Of a stretch of 64,000 nucleotides of DNA, positions 10,119 through 20,632 are shown piece after piece. The DNA is from Effrenium voratum (Eukaryota > Sar > Dinophyceae > Suessiales > Symbiodiniaceae): contig CAUJNA010000857.1 in NCBI GenBank assembly GCA_963377175.1, positions 207,501-271,500 of the forward strand, in the 5' to 3' direction. The position numbers were made by a program, and so were the translations under genes. Under the pieces are notes generated by a model, which searched no databases, had not been told where the DNA came from, and worked only from the letters and a program-made list of their open reading frames with translations. How positions within the stretch are numbered: the first letter of the stretch is position 1; the number at the start of each line of letters is the position of its first letter.

Positions 10119-12127
10119 CGCACCACTGGGCAACAGAGAATATCAAGCATAGCCGGTCTTTCGTGTGACCCCAAACGCGCCTAAGACCTGTTCTGCTGGG
10201 AGCAAACTTAGCTCCAGCAAACCCACAAAAGGTGATAGACTTGTAGCGACTAGGGGGAAGAGCAACCTAGCAAGGACCCTTGGGTCAGCCTGATGGACAC
10301 CACCCACCGCACACTAAGGCGATCTCGGCGCATGAACCCCACTCCACAATGCTGTGCCGCCGTTCGGGCGACATCTTGGGGAACCTCGCAACGGTTTTGG
10401 AAGAGCGACATACCAGGCAACAAGCAGGCGCCATAACTGTGCTGTGGAACATTAAGCTTGGAAAATCCGAGCGCCCGCGAAATCTGCGGTTTCTTGCAGC
10501 TCCGTAAAAAAGAAAAAAACACGAGGAGAAAGAATAATGCCTGAAATAGGCATGAGATCTTTCAAAACTCAGATGCTTTGCTTTTTGTTTGCGTCGAGCT
10601 TGAAATCGCAGCTTTGAGGGGCCTCGGCGGATGGAAAGCGCCTTGAGTCACCACTGGGACTCTTGGGAGAGCTCCGAGAAGTCTTCGGAGCAGTCGGTAC
10701 TGGGCGTTGAGGCCTTCGGGGAAAGCCTCAGCGCGAGGAAGCAGGGCTGTGATCTGGGTCGTCGTCGTAATTTCTCTGGGAAAATCTAAGATCCACTTGT
10801 AACCGGGAATCTGAACGAACGAACTTTTGACATCTCAGATTCGTTTGCGGAGTCGTGAGTCGTGTGGAATCTCCTGTCCCCCTCCCTCCCCTAAAAATCA
10901 GCAGTTGCTTTGGGAAAGAACTATGCAGTACCTTGTTTTCCCACAGGCAAATGTACTCCCCTCCAGTGTGTCCACGGGGGTAGAAATACAACTTTCATCA
11001 AACTTGGTGGGCATCAGTTTGACGAGGAAAGTGCTCCCTACTAAGGGCTGTCAGAAGTTTAGTATTGGTTTACTGTTGGCTCAATTCAAAGTCGTAGGGG
11101 AGGGGTTAGTTCCGTGGAAGTTCGCCCGGGCAACAAAATATTGGGGTGGAGTTTATGGGGAGATGAGATTAGGCTGGGCACGCGGCAGTCGCAAAAAACA
11201 ACGCACAATTCCCGTAGGTCCAAGGCATATAAATTATATAAGCACATTCATGGTTGCAAGGTTTTTGGGGTAGATCCTGTGGGTTAGGCTAGGCCTTGGG
11301 GTCCAGGAAGATCGGGAATCCAAACCATGTCATGTTTCTCCCATTTGGATCAATCTTGTTTTGCGTCGTCAGATCGTCATGCTGAATAGTTTGAATATCC
11401 ACGGTTCCGCGAAAACTATGCACTGGCACGTCCGTTCAATTGGCAAGTCCGAATCTGTCTTGCGTTTCAGTGCCCGGGGTTCGGACGCCTATTTGCAGCC
11501 AAAGGACTTCTTTTGTCTGGGTCTTGTCTCTTCGGCCACTCCAAAACCCCAGGGGCTCCAACTCACTCTTTTCTCAGGGCGGCCGGATAGTTGCTACGGG
11601 TTCGATGGACATTTGGGGCGAATTTGCTTCCAGCTCCGCCCATTTTGTCTTAGGCCTTCAGATTAAAACTAGAGAACCTGAAATTCACCGATTTGGTTTG
11701 TCATCCGAACCAAAACACATGTCTTCCGTTACAAGGGGTCCGGAACCAGGCATCCATAGTTTCACTGTCCTCCTAGTCCATCGAGTGGCTTGCTCGGGGT
11801 GGCTAGATGGCCAGTAGCTGTGCGAATTCATTCGAGCTTTGTTTCTTCCTTTCCTATTTGTCATACCTGCATATTCCCAACTATGTTAAATTTTTGCTGT
11901 TTGGGGGAAAACATGGTTTGTGATCTTGGCGGCGATCTTTTCTGCTCTCGAGCGCTTTTTGGGGGCCGGTGCTATCTGAAGCTTTTCAAGGGATTTTCGT
12001 TTGCCGAGCCGTTTGGGCTTACCTGCCCGGCCGCATCTGGCCAAGCCTGATATTGTGCGCCCCTTTTTCCTTTTTCCTCCTCGCAGACTTGTCTTCTCGG
12101 CCTCGGCAGGTACAATGGTGATGCCAT

Positions 12128-12373
12128 GTGATGCCTGGTTGCCTTCTTGGCCTTCTGAGAAGGCTTTGGAGGCCCGATGAGATAGTTTCCTTCTACTCTA
12201 TCGATATTTCACTTCTCAAGACCTATCTCCCGAATCCTGCGGGCAGGCTTCTTGCTGCCCGATGTTTTTGCGGGGTTTTGGTGCATCCTGACCTTCTGCA
12301 GGACCTCTTGTTGGGAAGGGCGGGGCGGTTTTTGGATCAAAGCACATTACCGCTGTTTCAAGTTCGAGACTAG
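12128..12373 (+). CDS. Hypothetical small ORF in duplicated unit (copy 1)
   Basis: An ATG-initiated frame of 81 codons, leucine-rich in its second half. No family is recognised. It is preserved unchanged in copy 2 (19367-19612), but the whole unit is near-identical, so that is not evidence of selection. It could be an exon of the plus-strand gene that follows or simply a chance frame. Confidence 0.25.
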   Translation: MMPGCLLGLLRRLWRPDEIVSFYSIDISLLKTYLPNPAGRLLAARCFCGVLVHPDLLQDLLLGRAGRFLDQSTLPLFQVRD

Positions 12374-12382
12374 ACCAATAAA

Positions 12383-12616
12383 ATGGAGCTTTCTGCCATG
12401 TTGGAAGCCGACGCGAGCATAAGACGCCGCGCCCGAAATGCGGGACAAATCACGGAGTGGCCTTCGGTTGAGACAACGTCATTGCCATCGATGCGTGCAA
12501 TGACATTAAACTTGCGTGCACTGATGGTGGTCACGCGATGGTGGGTTTCCCGACAGCCCACCCCAAAGTGCATTCCAATTGGCACAATGCGTGCCCAAGT
12601 CCTTTGTCTCGTTTAG
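12383..12616 (+). CDS. Hypothetical small ORF in duplicated unit (copy 1)
   Basis: A frame of 77 codons starting with ATG. Its first 25 residues look helical and charged (MLEADASIRRRARNAG), and the rest is less protein-like. No family resemblance. The identical copy is at 19622-19855. A 5' exon of the lysine-rich gene is possible. Confidence 0.25.
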   Translation: MELSAMLEADASIRRRARNAGQITEWPSVETTSLPSMRAMTLNLRALMVVTRWWVSRQPTPKCIPIGTMRAQVLCLV

Positions 12617-12961
12617 CCTTTCGATTTCAAAAAGAGTTGGGGGTTGTGTGACAAGTTCGCTAAAGCAACCCAGTCTTTGACATCGCCCACCTCCCCACAC
12701 TAGGTCACGGCATTCAGGCGGCTCATGGGCCAACCGGTTGGCTTCATCGGGGTGGACTCATGGGGGTTAAAACGCTTATTTAGTCACGGCCTCCGACGAT
12801 GGCTAAGTGGCGCCCAACGTCCCAGAGATGCTTGGCACGGTTCTTGTTTTTTTGAGTTTACCTTCAACTTCCTTGACACAAACAAGTTCCCTCTAGCGCT
12901 GCCCCGTTCTGATGCCCACTATCAATCTTAGGACCCCCAGCTGGCAGAGTTTTGGCAGGCA

Positions 12962-13393
12962 TTGACTGATGCGTGGGAAGAACCCGAAATGGGGGGTGAT
13001 TCGGCTGACAGCGACGTTATGTTGGCCTTAGAAGATGGCCAAATTGACAATGTGGCTGATGATGGTTACAGCGGGGCCGTGGATTGCGAGCATCCAGCTG
13101 ATGGTGAATCCCTTGGGGCTCATGAATCTGGAAGCTTGGAAGGGGACGACCTTGATGATGACACCTTTCAACATCAACTCATGGGGGCCCTTGCTGATTC
13201 CAACACAAAGGGTGCGCCCGACTCTCCTCTCAAGCCAGCTGCAGTAGAGCACACTGACCTCAACCAAGAGCCCGGGCCAATGGACAGCGCCAGTGAGGCG
13301 AATCGCCGAGAGGAGCTGCTTGCAAGGATGGCCTTGGTCAGGCGGGGGCTCCCCTTGTCCAAAATCTGGGCAATAGCGAGCAGCAACGTCTAA
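12962..13393 (+). CDS. Acidic exon of plus-strand gene (copy 1)
   Basis: A frame of 143 codons, strongly acidic in residues 1-75 (many D/E clusters), followed by a neutral linker and a helical, arginine-containing C-terminal end (EELLARMALVRRGLPLSKIW). Composition is markedly more protein-like than the alternative frames. It probably belongs to the same multi-exon gene as the exons at 14237-14632 and about 14780-15900. Function unknown; the acidic stretch suggests a nuclear or chromatin-interacting protein, as inference only. Confidence 0.5.
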   Translation: MTDAWEEPEMGGDSADSDVMLALEDGQIDNVADDGYSGAVDCEHPADGESLGAHESGSLEGDDLDDDTFQHQLMGALADSNTKGAPDSPLKPAAVEHTDLNQEPGPMDSASEANRREELLARMALVRRGLPLSKIWAIASSNV

Positions 13394-13399
13394 ACTAGC

Positions 13400-13930
13400 T
13401 GCAGCGCAACAAGGACAAGAACTACAGCAAAAGCAATCAAACATCCAACAGCAAAACACGCGCAACGGCAAGCATAGCAACGACTGCAACAACGCCGCCG
13501 CATCATCAGCGCCATCATTACCAACAACAAGCAAGCAACAGCAGCACCAACAGCAACAGCAACAGCGACAACAACATCAACGGCAGCAGTACCATTTGCA
13601 GCAACAGCAACATCAACAGCATCTGCAATATCGCCACCACCACCACCACCACCGCAACCGCCACCACCACAACCGCCACCACCGCCACCGCCACAAGCAC
13701 AAGCGCCAGCGCCGGCACCAGCACCAGCACCAGCACCGCCACCACGACCACAACAGCAGCAGCAGCAGCGGCGACGACGACAACGACGACAACGACATCG
13801 ACATCGACAACGAACACCACGACCACAACAACCACAACCACAACAAGCACAACAACCGCAACAAGCGCAACAACCAACCAGCGACACCCACAACCGCACA
13901 ACTGTAGCAACAACCGCAGCAACAACGTAA
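13400..13930. repeat. CAA/CAC/CAG-rich low-complexity tract (copy 1)
   Basis: About 500 bp dominated by CAN trinucleotides (CAACAG, CACCAC, CGACAA). It keeps long frames open on both strands, giving Q/H-rich or V/L/C-rich translations without domain content. The equivalent tract in copy 2 is at about 20640-21170, with at least one substitution. Confidence 0.85.
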
Positions 13931-14236
13931 CAAAAGCAAAGACACAAATTTAAAAGGCAACGACACCCACCACCAGCAACATCAATCGAAACAACCGCTG
14001 TACAACTACAGCTGTTACTGCCGCTGCCTCTGCATTTTTCGTTGTTGCCCCCTTCCTTACACCCTTCAGCCAAACATGTTCGCGGATTAGTGAGTGGCCC
14101 TGATTTTGGGGCGCCGACTTCTTCTAGGCAACAGCTGGACCAGAACCGATTGCGGCGCCTCCAGAGCGTCGCCAGCGATTTGGGGCGCTACTGGGCTGGT
14201 AAAGCAACTGTTTGAGGTTAAACGGATTCTCTGCGT

Positions 14237-14632
14237 TTGCGGGAAAGTTCAAATACGGACCTGCAAGCCAATTGGCAAGGCGGGGTCACGGACAACATGG
14301 AAACTTTGCCTATGAACGAGATGGCCTTGGACAGCGCTTTGGCCCGTGCTCAGAGTATGCCGCAGTCGCCTGTTTCCATTGCTTCTTCTACTACCTTGTC
14401 CTTGGGCGCGCTGCATGAGATGACCCAAAAGACCCCCGAGTCCAAGTCCAAGAGCCAGCTGAAGTCAAACTCGCAGGAACCAACGCCCGAGGATGTGGCG
14501 AGCGGGTCCCAAGAGCTCATTGGGCACCCCGCCGACTCGTCATCCGCCAAGATGACCACGAGCACCACTCCTTCAACGGTGTCTTCTGGGAACAAGGTTA
14601 ACTTGCTGGCCTTGGAGGCTGGGGTCTCGTGA
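14237..14632 (+). CDS. S/T-rich exon of plus-strand gene (copy 1)
   Basis: A frame of 131 codons from an ATG, ending TGA. Rich in S, T, P and K (for example TPESKSKSQLKSNSQEPTPE), like the linkers of nuclear proteins. One Glu/Lys replacement separates it from copy 2. It lies between the acidic exon and the lysine-rich repeat exon, all on the plus strand. No known domain. Confidence 0.4.
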   Translation: MRESSNTDLQANWQGGVTDNMETLPMNEMALDSALARAQSMPQSPVSIASSTTLSLGALHEMTQKTPESKSKSQLKSNSQEPTPEDVASGSQELIGHPADSSSAKMTTSTTPSTVSSGNKVNLLALEAGVS

Positions 14633-14781
14633 AGGGGTGTTCCACACAAGGGGTGTTGGAGGTGTGCTTCCTAGCTGGCCTACAATTTTGCATCCCGTTG
14701 AACAAAATCTTGGGCGTACTTTGACAAACAGCGTTTGCCAAGAAGTTCGTTGAAAGGGTTTAGCTTGGTAGCTCAGACACA

Positions 14782-15905
14782 GGTGCCACTTGTCACTCGT
14801 CGCGAGCAGCTTGGCACGGCAACGGCTGGGGAAGCAGAAGATGGAAGTGAAGACGAAGACGGAGAGCACAATCCCGACATCGTCGATGAGGACCCAAAGT
14901 TGCAAGCCCCGAAGAAAGCCGGCAAAGGCCGCGGCCGTGGCCGTGGTCGAGGCCGCGGTCGCAATGTCGCGAACGACGAGATGGGCGACAAGGCGGATGC
15001 TGAGGTGGAGCCGCAATCCTCTGGCGCCAAGACCAGCAAGCCGCAGAACAACGAGGTGAAGGCTTCTGGCAAGGCTGCGGAGGGCAAGGTCGGGCAGAAC
15101 AACGAGGGCCACGTCAAGAAGCACAACGCTCTTGCGGGCAAGGCGGACGCTGAGGTGGAGGCGGAGTCGACTGATGGCAAGACCCCCAAGCCGGAGAAGA
15201 TGAACGCTTCTGCTGCGGCCGGCGCGAAGCCGGGAAAGAAAGAGGCAAAGGCTTCTGCTAACATCGCGAGCAAGGCGGACGCTGAGGTGGAGACGGACTC
15301 CGCTGAGGGGAAGAGCTGCGTGCCGGAGAAGAACGAGGTGAAGGCTTCTGGCGCAGCAGGCACTAAGCCGGGTAAGAACTTGAGCAAGGTGAAGGCTGTG
15401 GAGGGCAAGGTTGAGCAGAGCGACGAGGGCAACGTCAGGAAGGGCGACAAGGCGGATGCTAAGGTGGAGCTCGAGTCCACGGACGTCAAGCCCCGCAAGC
15501 GCAAGCAGAGTACAAGGAGCGCAAACGACAACGAGAACGAGACCCCCTCCGCGAAGAACAAGGCTAAACCTACCAAGAGGGGAAGCTCGCCTTCTACCAG
15601 CCAGACCTTTGAGAACGAGGATAGCGAGAAGAAAGGCAAAAGCGTTGCGGAGGCGGAGCTGCTGCATGCCGAGCCCGACAGCCACAAGAGGAAGGAGGAG
15701 TCCAACGCAGCAGAGGACAAGACGGAGGCAGGTGGCAAGAGGCGCAGGAGCAAGGACGGCCAGGCGTTGACGTTTGCAGCCCGCTACTGCCCAACCGACG
15801 CCAGCCTGGCCGAAAGGTTCCGAGCCATCAAGAATGTGTTCGAAGCACGCGTGCAGCCACACATCAAGTCTCAATCCCGACATCAGGAGAATGTCCTAAT
15901 CCCCA
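14782..15905 (+). CDS. Lysine-rich repeat protein with (RG)n segment and KADAEVE repeats (copy 1)
   Basis: This part of a longer open frame (14735-16171) reads convincingly as protein. An acidic opening leads into an RGRGRGRGRGR stretch of AT-hook/RGG type. Four imperfect repeats of ~45 residues follow, each starting GDKADAEVE or a close variant and rich in K, A, S and E. A basic C-terminal part contains KRKQS and KRRRSK (likely nuclear localisation signals), then a folded-looking ending (FAARYCPTDASLAERFRAI). The exon probably starts after the acceptor-like ACACAG near 14782 and ends near CATCAG about 15886; beyond that the frame is poor. Basic plus RG content suggests a DNA- or RNA-binding nuclear protein. 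The long antisense frame over the same DNA has no protein-like features. Confidence 0.6.
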
Positions 15906-16014
15906 GCCCCGCCACCAAACAAAACAACCAACAAACACCTTTGGAGCAAACGACGTTGTCAACAGCGTGGTTCTGTCCAGACCTTGTGGTGCCTAGTGGC
16001 TTTTCTGTTCCTTT

Positions 16015-16345
16015 TTTGGGGAGATTCCCGCCCAAACAAATCACTTGTTTCAAGCGGCTGTTGAACGTAAGTGAATTCTCTACATTGGGATGCTTCCCCA
16101 CTTTTCCAAAGCGACTGGTCCGCCACTTTTGGGGTAATTGCCTAGCCAAACAAAGCTGCTTGCTAAAGTGACTGGTTTCTCCACTTTGGGAGGACTTCCA
16201 GAAGTGACTCGTTGTCCTGTCTAGGTATATGGTTTCCCGAAAAAAGCACTTGTTTAGAAGTGATTTTTTTCTGTCTTTTTTGGTGCGGTTCCCACCCCAA
16301 AAAAGGCACTTTCGAAAATGAGTGGTTTCCTCACATGTCAAAAGC
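16015..16345. repeat. Diverged short tandem-like repeats (copy 1)
   Basis: Several imperfect ~55-70-bp units built from an AAGTGACT/AAGCGACT-GGTTTCTCC-ACTTT core followed by a GG..CCAAACAAA or CCCAAAAAA core. They are typical of intronic filler. The copy 2 equivalent carries a 2-bp insertion. Confidence 0.5.
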
Positions 16346-16477
16346 GACTTCTGCCCATTTCTCTCTCCTTGATTTGTTGAGAAAATTCTGCAGCGCGCGG
16401 CAAAGTCTTCGTCTAAATTAAGTTGGCCGAGCGACCGCCACGTATCAAACCCTGAGGACTCTTGGTGGAAGACTTGC

Positions 16478-16600
16478 ATGGCTGCCTTCCAAGACATGGA
16501 GGAGAAAGGATACGATGCTCTTGTTGAGCGGGCGAATTCCAAGGTGGCTGAGTTCATCACTTCCAAGAATCCGCCGGCCTGCCCCTCGAACGAAAAACAC
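16478..16600 (+). CDS. Short helical exon (copy 1)
   Basis: Reads MAAFQDMEEKGYDALVERAN and continues to about EFITSKNPPACPSNEK, after which the frame loses protein character near an AACACAG/GTTGGG donor-like site. An amphipathic helix is likely. It probably belongs to the plus-strand lysine-rich gene. Copy 2 equivalent: 23719-23841. Confidence 0.45.
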
Positions 16601-16766
16601 AGGTTGGGAAACCGCTTCAGTCATTTTCTAACCCCACACACTTCCTGCTGTTTCTTGCAAGTCAAAGCGCCCTGCCCCAAGTTTTGTTGCCACAGCTCTT
16701 TGTCCCTGATTTTAAAACACAACCCCGGAAGCTGTTTTTGTTCGGTGCCTCAACGCCCTGCCCTCA

Positions 16767-16955
16767 TTGAAGAAAGGAGCCCTGGAATTTGCAGATACTT
16801 TAAAAGCCCGAATAGCAGCCCTGCAACAAGCCAAAGCGCCACCGCCACCCCTGCCTGCAAGGAGCGTTGCTTTCGAAGTCATTGCGGAGCCCGCTGACCT
16901 GGCCAGATCATTGCCAGTTGCTGCCACAACGCAGCATGCCCCGGGGATGCAATGA
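16767..16955 (+). CDS. Small exon with helical and proline-rich part (copy 1)
   Basis: Frame of 62 codons: KKGALEFADTLKARIAALQQ followed by a short P-rich linker and a weakly hydrophobic tail, ending in TGA. The helix is plausible as a C-terminal coiled coil of the upstream gene. Copy 2 equivalent: 24008-24196. No known domain. Confidence 0.45.
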   Translation: MKKGALEFADTLKARIAALQQAKAPPPPLPARSVAFEVIAEPADLARSLPVAATTQHAPGMQ

Positions 16956-17484
16956 TCTTTGGTCAGCTTTGGTCTAGGTTTTTGAAGCGGCTGGGGATCC
17001 AACCTTACGAATTGTGGAGTTTGGCGCCCTGTGCCCTTGAAGCATGCTCGCGTTTAGTTCGCCCAACCTCGTGCTCACATGTTGAGAGAAACTGGCTGTG
17101 TGCGCTTACAAGTGCTTCAAGGGCCTCAGGATGCCTGGGGGAACTTGCTAGGAATCTCACAATAGGGCTGCGGGAGAACCCGCGGCGCGTTTGGCTCCTG
17201 GCAGGTCTAGTTTCCAGCACAGGCGCAAGGTGCAACAGCTTGAAAAGTGCGAAGGAGTTACAGCGCCAGTTTGTGGAACTGATTTCCACTGTGCTAGAGC
17301 AGCCTTTGATTCTTTGTTGAGAATGATCGCTTCGCGCAGGATGCGACGTGGACAGGGCTTCCTCGACCGCGCTGGCTTCTTCAACCTTCGTTTGGCCGGC
17401 CTGCTTTCTGCCAATCGGCAACCCACATGTTTCACTTCCAAAAAACGTGTGGCGCTCAAGGCGCCAAGGGTGCCCCAGCCGTGT

Positions 17485-17800
17485 GGGAGCAATCCAGTCA
17501 AACTTGGTTACTTGGCCAAACAAAAGCGTGGGTTCACATCAACACTCCTTTTGAGGGAAAAGCGTCTAATCAATCAGCCGTGTGCAAGCAATCCAGTCAA
17601 GTTGGTTACTCCGTCGGATTAGTTACTTTGCCATACAGAAGTATACGTCCCCGTCAACGCTATTTTGCGGGAAACAGGGAAGCCCCGTTGTTTACACAAG
17701 GTCGTCCAAGGGAAGTGAGCTGTTGAGTCAAATTGGCTTCTTGACCACACAAAGGTTTACGTCCTCCTCAACCATCGTTTTGAGCGAGAACCTTAAACCC
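17485..17800. repeat. Diverged ~115-bp tandem repeat array, three units
   Basis: Related blocks start near 17506 (GGTTACTTGGCCAAACAAAA), 17621 (AGTTACTTTGCCATACAGAA) and 17735 (GGCTTCTTGACCACACAAAG), each followed about 25 bp later by GTCAACGCTATTTTG-like sequence. The 3' edge of the 5.9-kb duplication (17754) lies inside the third unit. Confidence 0.6.
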
Positions 17801-18115
17801 CAGCTGTTTCATAGAAAGGCCTTCCAAAATGTGATGCTAAAAGCATCTTTGCAATCTTTTTCAAACACCTGGAAAGCCCAACTGTTGGACCGTCAGTGCA
17901 AAGGATCGTTGCCAAGAGGCTGCAGCCTTTTGAAGTTCAACAGTGAGCTCCCCCTGCCTGCTCCCAGCCGGCCTCATCATGTCGCCTGAACAGCACGACC
18001 TCGTTATCCGCCGGCTGGTCTGGTTGGGCTTACCCAAAGACCCTCATTCTGCACCTTAAGCCATGCTGCCCGCACCCGCAAGCCAAACGAATGTGCAAAG
18101 TCTAAGGACTTCATC

Positions 18116-18346
18116 ATGCTGATGTTGATGGTTTCGTGGTTGAAGAACCCCCTATGGAATAGCAACGCCAACCTGGATTTGATCGAGCTCTTTTCTGGCA
18201 AAGCTAGAATCAGCCGGCTTTGTTCGTGGGCAGGATGGAGATGCCGGGCATTTGATTTGAGCTACCACCCCAAGCCCCGTCAGTTTTGGAAAAGCAGACC
18301 ATCTAGAAGCTGTATGGACATCAATGGTTCCGCAGGATTCGCGTAG
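18116..18346 (+). CDS. Exon of dinoflagellate 'ELFSGKARISRL' gene, N-terminal part
   Basis: The frame contains DLIELFSGKARISRLC, a short strand pattern with FDLSY, and MDINGSAGF near its end. I recognise this pattern as a family highly expanded in Symbiodiniaceae. Its opening resembles the nucleotide-binding loop of SAM-dependent methyltransferases, but enzymatic activity is not established. The 5' end is uncertain; the 3' end probably splices near GCAG/GATTCG to the next exon. The gene lies in the 1.35-kb stretch between the two 5.9-kb copies and is on the plus strand. Confidence 0.5.
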   Translation: MLMLMVSWLKNPLWNSNANLDLIELFSGKARISRLCSWAGWRCRAFDLSYHPKPRQFWKSRPSRSCMDINGSAGFA

Positions 18347-18369
18347 CATGCCTGCAGATTGAACGTGCT

Positions 18370-19128
18370 GTGTTTGACTGTGTTTGCGTGTTGCAAACAG
18401 GCCTGCAAGTACTGCTAAGGTTAGCAATTGCGCTGCTTCTGCAAGGGCGGTTCGCCGAAGTCATCCTGATTATTGCAGTGGTTTGCAGTTCATGGAGCGT
18501 TGTCAATTTGGCAACGTCCCAGCGTGATGATCTGACACCGTGGGGGAATATTGCACTGCGGGGGGTCAAGGAGGGAAACCAAATGGTATCCAGGAGCTTG
18601 TTCTGCTGCTACAATTTCGCATCACGTTTTTGTTGTTCCTCTCTTCTTTGGCGGAGGACGGCGATGATTTTGGGGCTTCTGTGCGCTTTGCAGGGGTCTT
18701 TCCTCTTGGAGAACCCAGCAACCTCAGTGCTACTTCTTCACCCAAGACTTAGATTCATACTTGGCAGAATGAAAGAAGCCGGCTGCCCTGCCCCTCATTC
18801 GCAAGTTTGCTTGCGGACCCTGTTGTTCCTTCCAACACGCAGAGCTACAAAACACGCTGAGGCGTTCAAGGTTACGTTCTGGATGCGCCACTACAAAAGC
18901 CCCTCTATGAAGCGCACCATGGTCATCAGCAACCAGCGCATTTGTGGAATGTTGGACAAGGGCCAGTTGTTCAAGAACAAGAAGAAGAAGGCAATCCCTA
19001 CAACAAAGAGATACCTGAACGCAGAGGGGCGCAGGAGGTTTTGTGGCACTTCGCAGTTGAAACAGTCTCAGAAGCTTTCTTGCAGCAAGCCTGACTCAAA
19101 TATACCTGCATATTCCCAACTATGTTAA
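18370..19128 (+). CDS. Exon of dinoflagellate 'ELFSGKARISRL' gene, C-terminal part
   Basis: An acceptor-like ...CAAACAG precedes the likely true start near 18402. The frame reads a hydrophobic segment, then VVCSSWSVVNLATSQRDD, GNIALRGVKEGNQMVSR, a second hydrophobic stretch, LLENPATSVLLLHPR and a basic C-terminal end with KRYLNAEGRRRFCGTSQL. These blocks match, in order, the conserved core of the same dinoflagellate-expanded family. The last residues (from about 19100) run into the start of duplicated copy 2, so the natural stop has been lost or replaced. Part of this exon (18431-18717) recurs at 44151-44415 with small deletions. Confidence 0.6.
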   Translation: MFDCVCVLQTGLQVLLRLAIALLLQGRFAEVILIIAVVCSSWSVVNLATSQRDDLTPWGNIALRGVKEGNQMVSRSLFCCYNFASRFCCSSLLWRRTAMILGLLCALQGSFLLENPATSVLLLHPRLRFILGRMKEAGCPAPHSQVCLRTLLFLPTRRATKHAEAFKVTFWMRHYKSPSMKRTMVISNQRICGMLDKGQLFKNKKKKAIPTTKRYLNAEGRRRFCGTSQLKQSQKLSCSKPDSNIPAYSQLC

Positions 19129-19366
19129 ATTTTTGCTGTTTGGGGGAAAACATGGTTTGTGATCTTGGCGGCGATCTTTTCTGCTCTCGAGCGCTTTTTG
19201 GGGGCCGGTGCTATCTGAAGCTTTTCAAGGGATTTTCGTTTGCCGAGCCGTTTGGGCTTACCTGCCCGGCCGCATCTGGCCAAGCCTGATATTGTGCGCC
19301 CCTTTTTCCTTTTTCCTCCTCGCAGACTTGTCTTCTCGGCCTCGGCAGGTACAATGGTGATGCCAT

Positions 19367-19612
19367 GTGATGCCTGGTTGCCTTCTTGGCCTTCTGAGAA
19401 GGCTTTGGAGGCCCGATGAGATAGTTTCCTTCTACTCTATCGATATTTCACTTCTCAAGACCTATCTCCCGAATCCTGCGGGCAGGCTTCTTGCTGCCCG
19501 ATGTTTTTGCGGGGTTTTGGTGCATCCTGACCTTCTGCAGGACCTCTTGTTGGGAAGGGCGGGGCGGTTTTTGGATCAAAGCACATTACCGCTGTTTCAA
19601 GTTCGAGACTAG
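19367..19612 (+). CDS. Hypothetical small ORF in duplicated unit (copy 2)
   Basis: Identical translation to the frame at 12128-12373; the same doubt applies as to whether it is coding. Confidence 0.25.
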   Translation: MMPGCLLGLLRRLWRPDEIVSFYSIDISLLKTYLPNPAGRLLAARCFCGVLVHPDLLQDLLLGRAGRFLDQSTLPLFQVRD

Positions 19613-19621
19613 ACCAATAAA

Positions 19622-19855
19622 ATGGAGCTTTCTGCCATGTTGGAAGCCGACGCGAGCATAAGACGCCGCGCCCGAAATGCGGGACAAATCACGGAGTGGC
19701 CTTCGGTTGAGACAACGTCATTGCCATCGATGCGTGCAATGACATTAAACTTGCGTGCACTGATGGTGGTCACGCGATGGTGGGTTTCCCGACAGCCCAC
19801 CCCAAAGTGCATTCCAATTGGCACAATGCGTGCCCAAGTCCTTTGTCTCGTTTAG
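19622..19855 (+). CDS. Hypothetical small ORF in duplicated unit (copy 2)
   Basis: Identical translation to 12383-12616; possible 5' exon of the lysine-rich gene. Confidence 0.25.
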   Translation: MELSAMLEADASIRRRARNAGQITEWPSVETTSLPSMRAMTLNLRALMVVTRWWVSRQPTPKCIPIGTMRAQVLCLV

Positions 19856-20200
19856 CCTTTCGATTTCAAAAAGAGTTGGGGGTTGTGTGACAAGTTCGCT
19901 AAAGCAACCCAGTCTTTGACATCGCCCACCTCCCCACACTAGGTCACGGCATTCAGGCGGCTCATGGGCCAACCGGTTGGCTTCATCGGGGTGGACTCAT
20001 GGGGGTTAAAACGCTTATTTAGTCACGGCCTCCGACGATGGCTAAGTGGCGCCCAACGTCCCAGAGATGCTTGGCACGGTTCTTGTTTTTTTGAGTTTAC
20101 CTTCAACTTCCTTGACACAAACAAGTTCCCTCTAGCGCTGCCCCGTTCTGATGCCCACTATCAATCTTAGGACCCCCAGCTGGCAGAGTTTTGGCAGGCA

Positions 20201-20632
20201 TTGACTGATGCGTGGGAAGAACCCGAAATGGGGGGTGATTCGGCTGACAGCGACGTTATGTTGGCCTTAGAAGATGGCCAAATTGACAATGTGGCTGATG
20301 ATGGTTACAGCGGGGCCGTGGATTGCGAGCATCCAGCTGATGGTGAATCCCTTGGGGCTCATGAATCTGGAAGCTTGGAAGGGGACGACCTTGATGATGA
20401 CACCTTTCAACATCAACTCATGGGGGCCCTTGCTGATTCCAACACAAAGGGTGCGCCCGACTCTCCTCTCAAGCCAGCTGCAGTAGAGCACACTGACCTC
20501 AACCAAGAGCCCGGGCCAATGGACAGCGCCAGTGAGGCGAATCGCCGAGAGGAGCTGCTTGCAAGGATGGCCTTGGTCAGGCGGGGGCTCCCCTTGTCCA
20601 AAATCTGGGCAATAGCGAGCAGCAACGTCTAA
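20201..20632 (+). CDS. Acidic exon of plus-strand gene (copy 2)
   Basis: Identical translation to 12962-13393 (143 codons). Confidence 0.5.
   Translation: MTDAWEEPEMGGDSADSDVMLALEDGQIDNVADDGYSGAVDCEHPADGESLGAHESGSLEGDDLDDDTFQHQLMGALADSNTKGAPDSPLKPAAVEHTDLNQEPGPMDSASEANRREELLARMALVRRGLPLSKIWAIASSNV

Larger units (their letters stand above)
7570..11862. other. Gene-poor region without convincing coding exons
   Basis: About 4.3 kb with many stops in all frames. The longer open frames (for example 10827-11273 on plus) show no family resemblance, repeat support or clear splice context. The region holds two diverged ~100-bp repeats and a poly-A tract, listed separately; nothing else could be supported. 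Confidence 0.5.
11863..17754 (+). repeat. 5.9-kb direct duplication, copy 1
   Basis: The sequence from ATACCTGCATATTCCCAAC to TTGACCACACAAAG recurs at 19102-24995 with a shift of 7,239 bp, becoming 7,241 after a 2-bp indel near 16314. Only a few substitutions were seen (for example one in the CAC-rich tract near 13665 and a Glu/Lys change near 14319). Copy 1 runs on into unique sequence at 17755. Confidence 0.97.

Noticed and set aside
10827..11273. 148-codon plus frame before the first duplication
   Set aside because: No domain, no repeat or splice support, ordinary composition for non-coding DNA here.
13390..14073. Cys/Gly/Val/Leu-rich and Gln/His-rich frames over the CAN tract
   Set aside because: Open in several phases at once because the repeat lacks stop codons; no conserved pattern.
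14573..15883. Long minus-strand frame (436 codons) opposite the lysine-rich exon
   Set aside because: Leucine/arginine/valine-rich translation that mirrors the GC-biased codons of the plus-strand repeat gene, with no domain. Same for the equivalent frame at 21812-23122 and the minus frames at 14773-15753 and 22012-22992.
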